From contig JAYKAV010002766.1 in NCBI GenBank assembly GCA_035582835.1, positions 3,380,339 to 3,444,338 of the forward strand: a stretch of DNA of 64,000 nucleotides, read 5' to 3'. Below are positions 22,064-33,609 of the stretch, piece after piece. Within the stretch, counting starts at the first letter, position 1. The number at the start of each line of letters is the position of its first letter. The notes under the pieces were generated by a model. That model saw only the letters and a program-made list of their open reading frames with translations. It searched no databases and was not told the origin of the DNA. This DNA is from Phoebastria nigripes (lineage: Eukaryota; Chordata; Aves; Procellariiformes; Diomedeidae). Made by a program: the position numbers and the translations under genes.

Positions 22064-24821
22064 TTAAGATGATTCTGGTATCAAGCCATACTTGCGCCTC
22101 AGGATTTCAACTGTAGATGTCAGTGCACTGTGGGGTGAAACAGAACCACCAGAAAAAAGGTTTTTAAGGATTAAACTGCATTTTCTGGGAAAGAGTAATC
22201 AGCTAGACACAGTACTACATTTTGAATCAAGAAGAACATGAACTCCAGAAACCAGTGTTTCACATAGAAGCTTCTAGAAAGGGATCTCCTGGGCTCACAA
22301 TTTGGAGTGCACTCTCAGGATTTCTGAGTGTGCTGGTAATTAAGCTAAACAACGTTAATGTGAAGGTTCAACTGCTATGGGAAAAGAAGCAAAACACAAC
22401 CCACCCTAACTTGAAAGCTTATTTCATTTAACGTAAAGAAAAAGCTACAGTTATATTCAGCAAAGAGTCCTCACCAGCCAGGACGAATGATGGTGAATTT
22501 CCCCGACACAGATAAGTCAACCACAGTCGACCCCAAACGACACTCTGGGCTCTGGACATCCCCTATTGGGCCTCCATCGATGATTAAGGACAACTGAGGC
22601 CACAGGTCTTGGAATTCCTGAAAAAAAGAGATGTGGCTAGCAGTCCTGAAGATGGTTTGTGATCGTGTTTTAACAGACACTACCGGACGTTCTGGCGTCA
22701 AGGAAGGTGGTCTCTCCCCTTCCTGTCAGGTCAGCTCACTTCTTTTCTGTCACGAACACATCCCGGTTTGATTTCTGAGAACACATCTCAGACATGCAGG
22801 ATAGCCACAAGGATTCTCTGGTTGAAGACTTCTTAGCTGCACCACTGTTTTATTAAGGAGCACACAAAAAAAGCTGGAAGTCTATCAAGACATTTGGGGG
22901 CAAGGATAGGGTGTCTGTCTGGTACTATGCCCAACTATACCATCACCAGGGTCACAAGCTTTGCAAAAAGACATCTCCTTGAGTGACAGTTAGTTACCAG
23001 GCTGCAAGGAGCTGTACAGACAGCAGCAGTCTCATTCCACAGCCATCCCTCCTACAGCAATTTCCATGTTTCAGATTTGGCACCCACTTCAAAAGCTGCA
23101 TATAAGCCTTTAGATATCACTTTTCAGCTTTGCCCTCCTCACTTTTTAAGGTGAGGATCACAGCAAGACAGCTACCCCACACCACATATCCGCAGGCTGT
23201 TTTAACTAGAGATTATCATAAAAAAAAAAAAAGTAATAGCAGCAGAGAAATCCTTATTTTATTGCTAAAGCTGGCTTCCAATTTTGAGAGCCTGGGGCTC
23301 TGACAGACTACCACAATAATGTCACTTAGTGGCAAAAACAGCCTTACCGAAACTGTCAGCGTGCTCGCCTGACAGCTGATGTTAGCACTTGTTAAAGCCA
23401 GTGGTCCAGAGCAAGCTCGTGCCAACTCCCTAATAAAAGGGTGGTTTGGAATACGAACGCCAACCAGCTACAAAGAAGAAGAGAGCATGGTTTTACACGC
23501 AGTAACCGTTTTTAATGTTGCATTGCCTAAAGCCCTCTTGACTTAAAGCTGATACTCTAGAGAACCAATACATCAACACCTGCTGAACTAGNAAGAATGA
23601 GAGATGTGCCTTCAAAAGTTAGCCCCTAACGCTGGGTTATGCCGTGTTCAAATATGTCATGGGGAGCACAACGGCACAGGGACCAGCTTTGGGAAAACGC
23701 CAACTGCTAAGCACGCTAAACACACACGTAAGAATAAAAGCCACTACAGCAGAAGGAAAAAATAGCATACTGTCTCTCAAAATCACATCCTGTGGCAAAG
23801 ACCTACCGATGTGAAAGGATTCAAGTCTTTATTTAGTTCTTCTGAACGTTTTAAGACCAGGGTCACAGGTCCTGGAAGTAGGTCCCGCAACAACTCGTCC
23901 GGCACGTTCACGTGGCAGTATCTATACGGCAAGAGGAAGCGCATTAAAGGCGGGCGCACAGCTTCACCCAGACGGCCGGGGCTGGGCGCTGCGAAGCAGC
24001 TCCAGCGCAGCCCTTCCCCTCGGTCTCACCCTCTGCAGCGCGGCAAGCAGAAAGCGGCCGCTGCCCGCCACAGACGGCACCGCGCGCCGGCAGCCCCAGG
24101 CCCCCGTGGGAAGCGCTGCATCCCTGGGCTCTCCGGGCAGCCTCGCTCGCACAGGGTCGTTAGTATCGTACAAGGGCTTTCGGAGCCCAGCAGAGGCCCG
24201 CTGAGCGGAAGCACGGCCCCCGGCGGGTCCGGGGGCTCCGCACACCGACCGCAGCTCCCGCGCCCACCTGTAGAGGCAGTCCACGTCCCCCAGGCAGATG
24301 GCCAGCGGCTTCCCCCCGTTCCGCCCCTTCAGGCTGTAGATGCTCCGCACGGCGCCGGAGTCCTGGGCCAGGCACGCCACGCCGTACACCGTGTCCGTCG
24401 GCACCGCCACCAGCCCGCCCGCCTGCAGGGCGCCGACGGCGGCCGCCACCGCCTCCCTCCAGCCTGCCCGACACCGGCGGGTCAGCGGGGCGGCCCAGCG
24501 GGGCGGCCCACACCGCCCCCCACTACCGGCCCAGGGCCTCCGCCCCCCAGCCCACCCCGACCCCGCGCCTCCCACCGCGCCGGCCCACACCGCCTCCGGC
24601 CCTGGCTCCCCTCCCCGCCGGGCCACTGCCCCTCCCGGCCCAGCCTCCCCCCGGACCCAGCCTCGCCCCTCCACCGGGTACCCGCCCGCACCTTGCGGGT
24701 CCGGCTGGGCCGCGCCGCCGGGCGGCAGCAGCAGGCGGGCCCCGCAGGCGCGGCCCGGGCCCGGCGCCCCCTCCACGGCCCGAGCCAGCCCCGCCAGCGC
24801 CGCCCGCCGCGCGCTCAGCAT
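22064..24821 (-). CDS. YRDC: YRDC, threonylcarbamoyl-AMP synthase
   Basis: Makes L-threonylcarbamoyl-AMP from threonine, bicarbonate and ATP, the first step of t6A37 tRNA modification (Sua5/YrdC family); cytosolic and mitochondrial in animals. Coding exons, minus strand: 24692-24821, 24268-24463, 23807-23921, 23348-23467, 22475-22617, 22064-22127, all GT-AG and in phase, 255 aa, against about 279 in human. Exon 1 is an Ala/Gly/Arg-rich leader (MLSARRAALAGLARAVEG), plausibly a mitochondrial targeting signal. The YrdC domain follows: PTDTVYG at about 65-71, KGRNGGKPLA at about 89-98, LLPGPVTLV in exon 3, PLALTSANIS in exon 4, DGG and GSTVVD in exon 5; the C-terminus is KYGLIPESS. The ATG at 24821 is chosen because no other in-frame ATG lies nearby. 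The first intron (24464-24691) is 228 nt and open in frame. Head-to-head with C1orf122. Confidence 0.95.
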
Positions 24822-24837
24822 GCAGGAGCCGCTTCCG

Positions 24838-24854
24838 GCCCCCAGAGGGCGGTG
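24838..24854 (+). promoter_or_regulatory. CTCF-like motif
   Basis: GGCCCCCAGAGGGCGGTG matches the core of the vertebrate CTCF consensus (CC-NNN-AG-RGGGCR). It lies in the YRDC 5' leader inside the shared promoter. Occupancy is inferred only from the motif. Confidence 0.45.
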
Positions 24855-24889
24855 CAGTGACACACATCCGGGGGCGTGACGGTCGCGCC

Positions 24890-24903
24890 GTTCCCATGGC
24901 GAC
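24890..24903. promoter_or_regulatory. RFX X-box-like palindrome
   Basis: GTTCCCATGGCGAC resembles the RFX consensus GTTGCCATGGCAAC. The right half-site fits RGYRAC and the left half has one mismatch. It is centred between the two divergent genes. Confidence 0.4.
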
Positions 24904-24944
24904 GCGGGGCGGGGCGACGCGGGCGGTACCTGCGCGGGGCCGGG

Positions 24945-25378
24945 ATGGAGGCGGCGGCGGAGCCCCACGGGCGGCCCATGGTGGGTGCGGGCGGGATGGG
25001 GGGCGCGGCCCGCGGCGCCGCCGCCCGTGACCGCTGTCTCCGCCGCAGGTGGAGGACGAGCTGCGGAGGCTGCGGAGCCTGCTGGAGGCCCGGCAGCGGC
25101 ACCTGCGGGCCCGCATCGCCGCCTGCGAGGAGCTGACGGCGGAGATGGCCGCCCTCCAGGCAGCCCTGAGTGCTGACTGCCGCCCGCCCTGCGCAAGCTC
25201 CGGCCCGGGCCCGGGAGAGGGCCGGCGGGCGGAGGCGGGCTCGGCCCCCCGCCCCGGGCAGCGCCGCCCGGCCCCCGCCCCGCGCCCGCCCGCCCTTCCC
25301 TGTTCCCTGACTCGCCCGGCCCCGGGCCCGGCCGCGGCGAGCTCCGTGCCTGGCGGCCAGGGGGACGCGAAGCCCTGA
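24945..25378 (+). CDS. C1orf122: C1orf122 orthologue, small coiled-coil protein
   Basis: Uncharacterised small vertebrate protein. Two coding exons, 24945-24980 and 25049-25378, joined by a 68-nt GC-rich GT-AG intron in phase 0, give 121 aa, close to the roughly 110-aa human protein. Exon 1 encodes MEAAAEPHGRPM. Exon 2 starts VEDELRRLRSLLEARQRHL, a charged amphipathic helix with coiled-coil character (residues about 13-51), then IAACEEL; the RQR-x-L-x(3)-IAACEE signature is what I match to human C1orf122. The last 65 or so residues are Pro/Gly/Ala/Arg-rich and look disordered, ending GDAKP. Divergently paired with YRDC, so probably broadly expressed. Function unknown. Confidence 0.85.
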
Positions 25379-25685
25379 GGAGCCTCGGCGAGCGACCGCG
25401 GCGGGTCTGCGCGGGAACGGCTGCAGGAGCTCGTCTTGGCGGGGGCCGCGGCCCGAGCGCGGCAGCGCCAGCGCGGAGCCAGGGGGACCAAAGGCTTTTG
25501 CTCGGTGACGGGCTCTGGACAAGCCTCGCTAGTGCGTGCCAGGGGGAAACCCGAAGGCTGATGGGTCGGTGAACACAGCCGGTGCCCTCAGCTGTGGCCT
25601 TGGACTTTGCTTTCTCTCGTTGCACCGATACCTTATCTTACTAAATTTGCACTTTAAAATAAAGCGATATTGGCTTAGCCTGTAT
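25379..25685 (+). other. C1orf122: C1orf122 3' UTR with poly(A) signal at 25658-25663
   Basis: GC-rich sequence after the C1orf122 stop gives way to ordinary composition. A single AATAAA lies at 25658-25663, 280 nt from the stop. MTF1 comes from the other strand further on, so the pair is convergent. Confidence 0.65.
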
Positions 25686-26539
25686 CTCATCCCCTCTGCC
25701 TACGTGGAGGTTAGCTGCTTCTTACTGAAGGAGGCACAGCCTTCAAAGAGATCGCACCAGCTTGTCTCAAATAGTGACTCTTTCCTTGACTGTTAACAGG
25801 ACTAGTTAACGACTGACTTGATTTTAGAAGGGCAGGAGAAGCATGAAAACTGTGCGTTGTTTTGTGGGTAGCAACGCAATCTCCAATGAGAACTACAATC
25901 CTGAAGTCATAGATGCATGATCTGGGAGGTATGAACAAACTACAGCCGGCCAAGCCTGGAGGTTTGGGGGGGGGGGTTGCCACATGGAAATGTTTTGCTA
26001 CACTGAAAGCTTGATTTATTCAGAGTGGAGAGTCAGTCTATTTTCCTTTATTGCCACAAGCTCTCCCCAAAGTTCCCGTTCTCTTTATTAGAAAGTACTT
26101 AGCATCCCCGCTTTGAAGGTTTTAGGTACTAGAACTACCATCTTTACCACAGGAAATTTTGGCTTTCTCACTTCCCCTGCAGCTTCAGACAGCTTACAGT
26201 GCCTTGCTGGCATTTGACATCATGGTACCTGCATTGAACACAGCTGGTGCTTGCATGGAAGGGACTATGCAAGCATTTCCCCTTTTCAAAGACAAAGAAT
26301 AATTTGTAGATTCACAACATCCACTTTAACTCTTATCCATACCCAAGTGAACTTGAGGATATGAAGTTTGTTTATGAAGGTCACTGTTGGTGGGGGAGGG
26401 AGGAGTCTGCCAAGGCAAATGCTGTTGTCTGTCAGGATTTGGAAATACTTCGTGTCCTGAAGGATCCTCACACTCATCTCCCAAACAATTTATAAATACT
26501 CTGAGGAAAGACTATGATAACACAATGTTTAAATAAGCA
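25686..26539. other. Intergenic stretch between C1orf122 and MTF1 3' ends
   Basis: No exon is seen. A run of eleven Gs lies at 25966-25976. Minus-strand AATAAA hexamers occur at 26015-26020, 26047-26052 and 26084-26089, so a very long MTF1 transcript could extend this far. Confidence 0.5.
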
Positions 26540-29500
26540 TTTAATTAGGATTCCGTTAGTATTAATATTGCTTTCAATTCCAAAAAAGTTAATTTCCACT
26601 TCTTTGCAGATATTTCAAAGTACAATATTAACTTCATACAAAATGAGCAATTAAGCAAACACCATTATTTCACATTTTACATTCTTCAAAAAATACAAAT
26701 TCATATTTACTCTTTTTTGGGTTTTGGAGATGCTCTTCCTTTGGAAGTACTGTACCTGTAACTAACATATTCACATTGCTCAATGTAAGCACATTTGTTC
26801 CCATGTTTCATAGTTAAATAAATTCCTTTAATACCATACACACATTCTTGAAAAACTGGGGTTATTTTGTCATCTCCAAGACCATTGCCCAGCTCCCCAT
26901 ACGTGTCAAACAAAACAAAAGCAGTAAGTAGACAACCTATGGTTCTCCTAGACTTCCTGGTTTGACAATTCTGCAGTGTCGATGCTGAAGACTGCTTCGG
27001 TAACTAACCAGGCTCGAGGTGCGCACATCCCTGCCTGCCGCGCTGATGCTGGTCTGTGTGAAATAGAACTGCAACTACAACTCACTCTCCAAACAAGGGT
27101 CAGACAGATAGCTCCGGTTCAGTAAGCAAGTGGAAGGACACAAAGCTACACAGCAAGAAATACCAGCTACTGTAACTACGGTACTGCAAAAACATACCCT
27201 TGATTTTGCTGAAAAAGATCATATGAAAAAAATTTCTTGTAAGAAAAAGTAGAAACTGCATTTATTTGAGAAAGTGTACACTGCATAATGAACCAAATTT
27301 TGGCCAGCTTGCACACCACCAAAAGCATGGTGTGGGATTTTTAAACTAGTTCCAAGAACACACACACTTAGACTATGTACACTACTACATAAATATCCAG
27401 TTTAATTTGCATTTCTCAGTGCAGACACAGAATCCAACTTCTAGAACATATGATATATATCAAGACAAGACGCAAAAAAGTTAAAAGTTCAGCCCTGTCC
27501 ATGAGTATCAACTACAGGTAACATTTATAAAAACCTTGACATTGTTTCCAAAATATGTTACGGAAAAAATAGTGTACCAATTAAAAACTATGCAATCAGA
27601 AATTTGTAGGGTTTATTAAAGACATGCCTTTTTTTTTTTGCCTTACAGTCCAAATTGACTCTTAACGGTTCTGCCCAGCTAGGTCAGATGACTAATGCCA
27701 TGGACTTTTCACCCATAGATCTCAAAGCATTTTATAAAGACAAGTTTCATTGTCCTCATTTCACAGGGAGGAAACCGAGGCACAGAGAGGTTAGGTGACT
27801 TGCCCAAGGTCTCACAGCCAGCCAGCAGCAGAACAAAGAATGTGACACCAAGATCCCATCTGCTCTACATCACGGACCTGGCTGCCTCTCATTTCAGTTG
27901 CCAGCTGTGCTCCCCCCCAAATCAGGAACAGCTTTTCATCTCCAATCAGCTCCAAGGTCAATTACGCCTTAACTACTCTCCCCCAGCAGTTCCACAACCA
28001 ACAGGCTAGTCGTTAGTTCCTTCTCCGAGCCTTATTTATAATCGGTGCAGGAAGAATACTGTAAACAGTTTAACAATGTTGCTGCAGTTGCAAAAACAAT
28101 ATCTTGGATGACTGCAGAAGCGCCATCCTCCATGAAGTAAGGCAGATAACATGACATCAAAAACGATCTCGCGAAGACAAATTTTAAAGGTGCAACATGC
28201 CTGTTTCAGAACAGCTCGTCACTTCTGTTCATACTCATGTGGCAGAACAGAGCAGAGGACAAGGGAGAAAGGATATACATCAAGGAACACAGTTGTGTCC
28301 AACAGAAGTGACAAGCAGCCCACCAGAAAGCGTGAGAGAAAAGGCCTGCTAAAGCACAGTGCTCTCAGTGGAATATTTGCATAGATTGGACATTTGCTAA
28401 TGATGCATAATTTCTCTTGGGTATAGACAGAGAAGGGCAGTATGTCACTGAGCTAGTTACTATATATATTCAGTTAGACAGACACAGACAGACTGACCAC
28501 ATGGGACAATGATCTTTAGCTACAAGTATTGCACCAAGTTAAGTGCTCATCTTTGCACACCCCTGTTAACTTTTACTCAGAGCAAAAATAAACTTTGTGA
28601 AAGTATATACAAAAGAAATTGCAGCAATTGGGTTAAAGAAAAAATAACCTAAAGTGCATTTTAGATACCAGTATGAGGTTCTGCAAACTAGTCTTTTCTG
28701 GACACAGTCAGCATTACAGAAGTGCCCAATTCGTACTTTGTTCTATATAATTCAGTACCAGCATTTAAACAGTGCCGATTTTCCATCCCTCTACCATCTA
28801 CAAGCATGAAAAGCAACTTCTACAGCCTTCAACTTCACGCCAAGTCTGCTTGCTTGGGTCACTGCTTGGTGACTAGAGCTACCAATGTTGGTAATTAGAC
28901 CCATTCTACATGGTTAAGCTTCTGCACCCGTCTAGAAACTGTAAGTAACCAAGTAAATCCCCACAAGCCACAAACCAGCAAAACCTTTAACACAGAACAA
29001 CCCAGAGCAGTGCAGTTTTACTCTCTGACTGATAATTAAAGGGGTTTGTGAAATGCAGATTTTGCAGNGGGAGGGCACACTGTTCTCAGAGGCTCCAGCG
29101 TATTAATAGAATATGCCTCTTTCTGGGAAACCAACGTCTTACCAGATCTACAATGGTAGAAACTCCCCCCTTTATTAAAAATATGATTGTGAATATGCTA
29201 AATGCTGCGGCAACAAGGGGAGAAGGACAGAAAATTCTCTGGCACCGAGGAATCTCAGGGCTTTGCTGCAACTGCCCCCTCTTGCCAGCTGCTCATGGAT
29301 CTCCTCCCATCCACATGCGTTAGTGACCACCCCAGCAGTACAACATTTGATCACACGGTACTGGGGATGATGCAAATGTCCACTGTGAAATGTATCAGAT
29401 ACACGCAGCATGGAACACTCTGGAAAGCAGACCAATGATTAAACAACAAAAGCACACATCTGTACAACACAATCAGGTGGGATGCACAGCCTGTGGTGCA

Positions 29501-32248
29501 GCGGCCTGTGCATTCACAGAATCACACTGCTCTTGCCTCGTTACAAGCTCTAATTAGTTTCACCTAAATCACAGCCTGCCTGATGCATGTACAAGAGGGT
29601 AACGGCAAACCCAATGCACCTAAAAGTCAGCATAAACTTGGAACACATTGCTTTTCCTAGAACACACCAATAGAAAACAGTAGCTGTGAAGAGAAAACAG
29701 CAGAGAGGTTAACCTCCAACACCCACTCAGAAAGGACACGTGCAGCACCTCACTGCTGCCAATCACCACGCTTCCAAATTAGCTTCCGATTTCAAAGCCT
29801 TTGGTAGATTATTCTACTCAGATTTCTGTCACACAGGAGTTTCTGAAGATGCTATCTGGTCCAACCAGAAGTGTGTTTTAGGTGGACTAAGTCACAAGTT
29901 GCAAAAGTAGCATGGAAAAACACTTCCCTGAAGGACACAAATGCTCAGAAGAGGTTGCTAAATCCCCCAGCTGTCACATTTCAGGCCACATCTGGTACCC
30001 TTGTCCCCATCAGAGAAAATCCCGCAACTCCAGGGGAATCTACAGGCTCCTGCATTAGCAGACTCTCTCACATGCATACATGCATACTTCCCCTCACCCT
30101 CAAACACCACTGCCACACCACGCCACAGGAGAGGCGCGAGGCCCCTCGCAGTGGCCTGTGCCCCTGGGGGACCCCCCACACAGCTCCAGGCGCTGCTTGC
30201 ACTCCTCCAAAGCGGAGCTCTATGCAAGAGAGCTGGCAGCAGACTCATCCCTGTGAGGACAGTCCCGCCACACAGGCTTGAGACTATTTCTTTTGTGTTC
30301 AAAGCAGTTCTTGCTTTCCAGTTCAGCTGGTGCCCCCAAGCTCATCACTGCAATTACCAGAACAGCACACTCTGCCCTAGTAGAGTGACACAACACTTCC
30401 CAGGCACGAAGCATTCTTTGCACAGCCTCTCCTCCCTCACGTTCGCCCTAACGGGACAGTTTTACCCTTCTGCACCGAACAACTGGAAGCAACTTGTCAG
30501 AGAGGTGAAAAGCCAGTTCCCTTCAGCCCATTTCCATCTGTGCTGTGGCAGCGGATTTGCAAGGGAATAGCATGCGAGATCCCTTAAGACACTGTCTCAG
30601 CTGACTGTGGCAGCGGTGTTGGTAAGGTTACACAGAGCATGTCACAAGAGGGTTGAAAAACCTGCTAATCATCCAGTATCCTGGGCAGGTCTGGCTGCAC
30701 TCATATGATTCTCCCCCCAGCAGGTACAGAGAGCAGCTTTGATCAAATACAAAGAGTGAAAGATCTCTATCCACTAGGAGTTTGCATTCCTAAATTTAGT
30801 GCGCAGAGACACTCCACAGTAATTGGCTTACAGTCATTATCTTTGTATCTCACTAATGACAACACTGTAAACTGAATAAAGACTATTTAATATTCTTTCC
30901 TTTAACACAAAAAGACAGCCAAAGCCAGAAAGATGGATAAAACACTATAAAATTACATCTTTTAAAATAATGCAGCATAAATAAACCATTTAGAATGAGA
31001 CTGCATTTATTGCAACATTACAGGCTTTTTGGTGGAAGGGGGGTTTGTGTTTTATTTACCCTGAGTAGGTTAGAATATAGACTTTCAGTTTGATATGAAA
31101 AACTACTATGTTGTGTAACATCTTTTAGTCAAGAAATAGCCCCGTGCACAAAAAGCTGGCATTGCAGTAGGTTGGAGGCAGATTCAGGCAGAAATTATAT
31201 AGCTTAACAGAAAAAAAAGGAAGCATTTATGGACAGCTGAAGGATAGACTCACTGAATTCAAACTGAATTTATGTTGAATCATTCTGAAAATTTTCCTAG
31301 AGTTGTTCTTGACAAAAGATGAGAGTAACCAGCAAAGGCACCATGCTCCTGATTAAACAGTCGCGGGGGTTAAGAGGATGATTTGTTTCTGAACAGAGCC
31401 AAATAAATCAAAAGAGCAGCAGGCACCAATCTGACTACATCTGGGACTCACCGCATCCTTCAAAGAGAGGCAAAGAAAACAGACTCTTGAGCCTGAGTAA
31501 GCAGGGGCTCCAATTGCGTTTCCATGTTGTGAAACAGTGTGTCTGCCACCACACTTCTAAGTCCTAATGAAACTAAATGAACAGATCTATCAGGAGCACA
31601 AGGTACTTGTGCTCTACTGAAATAAACTCCCCAAAATTTCTGCAGGCTTTAGTAACAGCATTAGTACAAAGTAAACCCAGGTATCAGCTCCCAACTCAGT
31701 AATGTGACAATCCCATTCCAATAAAATTGCGGATAGATCATCTTCTGCAATAATACCATTTTCTACTACAGCAAATTCCTTTCCTGGGCTCCCCTTATAG
31801 TGCATGGTTAGTATCAGACATAAGAGACAGAAGAAAATTATAGACCCAAGGAGTTGTAACAAAGACCCACTCGCTGCCAGTACCTTAATCCCAAACATAA
31901 GTGATGTGCAATTGGAGACAAACTAACCCCCCTCTTTCTTTTTAAAATCTTTTTGCACACGAGTAACCTTAACTTCTGTGTTCACATATGACAAGCAAAA
32001 GTGACAGACAGTGCAGCCAAAACAGTTCATATATAACTTAGCTTTTTCTTTTTTTTTTTTTTTCCTTTTCTTTTTTTAGAGAGATTCTCAAAGATGGATG
32101 TACCTGGGACGTGACTAAGATGACATCTGTGAAGCAGAAATAAGCCACAAAACTTCCAAAGAGGAAGGAAAAAGAATCGATCCTTCAGTTTCTGCTTCTA
32201 AGGAGAAGGGTTTTACCCTCCAGGTGCAAAGGAAAATCTGGAACATCT
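26540..32248 (-). other. MTF1: Probable MTF1 3' UTR and downstream sequence
   Basis: About 5.7 kb downstream of the MTF1 stop has no recognisable exon on either strand. It is AT-rich and non-repetitive apart from one MIR relic. Mammalian MTF1 has a several-kilobase 3' UTR, so much of this interval is probably transcribed. Candidate minus-strand poly(A) signals are AATAAA at 29171-29176, 27612-27617 and 27262-27267 and ATTAAA at 26540-26545. A TTTTTCTTTTTTTTT-type tract lies at about 32044-32078. A single N lies at 29068. Confidence 0.5.
27707..27860 (+). mobile_element. MIR-type (CORE) SINE relic
   Basis: Running on the plus strand are AGATCTCAAAGCATTTTATA, then CATTTCACAGGGAGGAAACC, then GAGGCACAGAGAGGTTAGGT and GACTTGCCCAAGGTCTCACA. 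This is the characteristic order of the MIR family body as found in amniotes. It lies antisense to MTF1 in its probable 3' UTR. Boundaries are approximate and no target-site duplication was identified. Confidence 0.8.
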
Positions 32249-33545
32249 TCACTTAGAGAAGCTGTTATTCAAACCAATTTCTTCCTCACCCTGCAGTAGT
32301 GCTTCGATTGGAATTATATTAGATGGGGTTTCAGGGCTTTGGAGGGACAGGAAGTCCGATACATCCATGGCACTTAATGTTTCAGTCTGTGAGTCTGAAG
32401 GGTTAACTATCTGACTGCTCTGCCCACACGAAGGAGAAGGGGAAGAGGAAGGAAAGGTCTGAGGCTGCAGCTGGGGAGCTGGCTGCTCCAAAGCTTTTGA
32501 ACCAGGTGAGGAACATTCCTTCTTAATGGTGGCTTTGTCCTTGGCAGAGTCTCGGCAGGCACACTGACACTGGCAGGCCTCCTCCTGCTTTATAATAATG
32601 ACAGGAACACTGAGACCAATCTGCTGAACAGGGTTTCCTGAAGGTGAAACAAAGACAAAACACAACTGAACTACATAATTTCACAGCAGGGAGAGACAAA
32701 TAATCTTTGTTAAATTAGATTGTATGCACCTTGCAGCAGAGATTACGTGTTACTTTGTTCAAGCACAATGAATACCTCTAGCATATGATAAATAAGAAAA
32801 AAGTAGCAGGTACTCTCTGTGATGAGCAACCTCTGTTCAGGTTGAACCCAGGCATTAGAAGTCTGATCTAAATTTTTTTTACACAGCACAGTATGTCTCT
32901 TCTGACAACCATTGTAACTTTTACAGCGTAAAATCCAACAGTGGCATTCAAATGCCCCAGTCCCTATGCACCAGTCTTTGAAGATGATGATACAACATTA
33001 CACTAGTAATTCTACTCCTTGACACCAACACAGGTATTTTCCTGTTCATTTTCTCTAGTCTGCTTTTCTCTCCCATCTTGCTTCTCATGCTTCCTCCTCT
33101 TCCTATGCTGCTCTACTTGCCTGGCTTCCTTTCTCTTTTAAAATTTAAGTTTTAAATTTACCTGATCTCTCTTGACTCTGATTCATCTTTGCAATATAAT
33201 AACACTGTGTAGGAAGCATGTTATGGAACAGAACTTCTACAGTTGTGTATCATTTTGATGAATCTCACAGATAGTGCTTACCAAAAACAATTGCTAAAGA
33301 ACTGATGAAGTTTACTAGTTTACTACCTGTTTCACATCTTCATTTAAAAGAACAAAAAACAAATTATGTCCTTGCATTTCTGTCTTTTATTCTTCTACAT
33401 AAGTTCCATTAAAATACCATTTTTATGAATACTGGATCTGATCTGTGAACCTGATTATCTTACAAGTTGTTAGAGAAACTACTACAAGACAGATCTCAGC
33501 ACAAACCTATGAGTCTACAGCAGACTGCACTTAAAACCTCAGGAA

Positions 33546-33609
<64 letters not shown>

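Larger units (their letters stand above)
24822..24944. promoter_or_regulatory. Bidirectional promoter between YRDC and C1orf122
   Basis: Only 123 bp separate the YRDC ATG (minus strand, 24821) from the C1orf122 ATG (plus strand, 24945). The interval is a CpG-rich core with no TATA box. It holds an ETS-type CTTCCGG near 24832, a CTCF-like CCCCAGAGGGCGG, a TGACGG CRE-like site near 24877, and an RFX/X-box-like imperfect palindrome. The 5' UTRs of both genes must lie within it or overlap. Confidence 0.85.

Noticed and set aside
23964..25625. 553-codon minus-strand open frame across YRDC exons 1-2 and the C1orf122 region
   Set aside because: It is the YRDC frame running open through GC-rich intron, promoter and antisense C1orf122 sequence. 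The upstream part has no family match, and the YRDC ATG is at 24821.
26707..26913. 68-codon minus-strand frame starting MFDTYGELGNGLGDD
   Set aside because: Looks protein-like in composition, but I recognise no family and it lies in the probable MTF1 3' UTR without splice signals.
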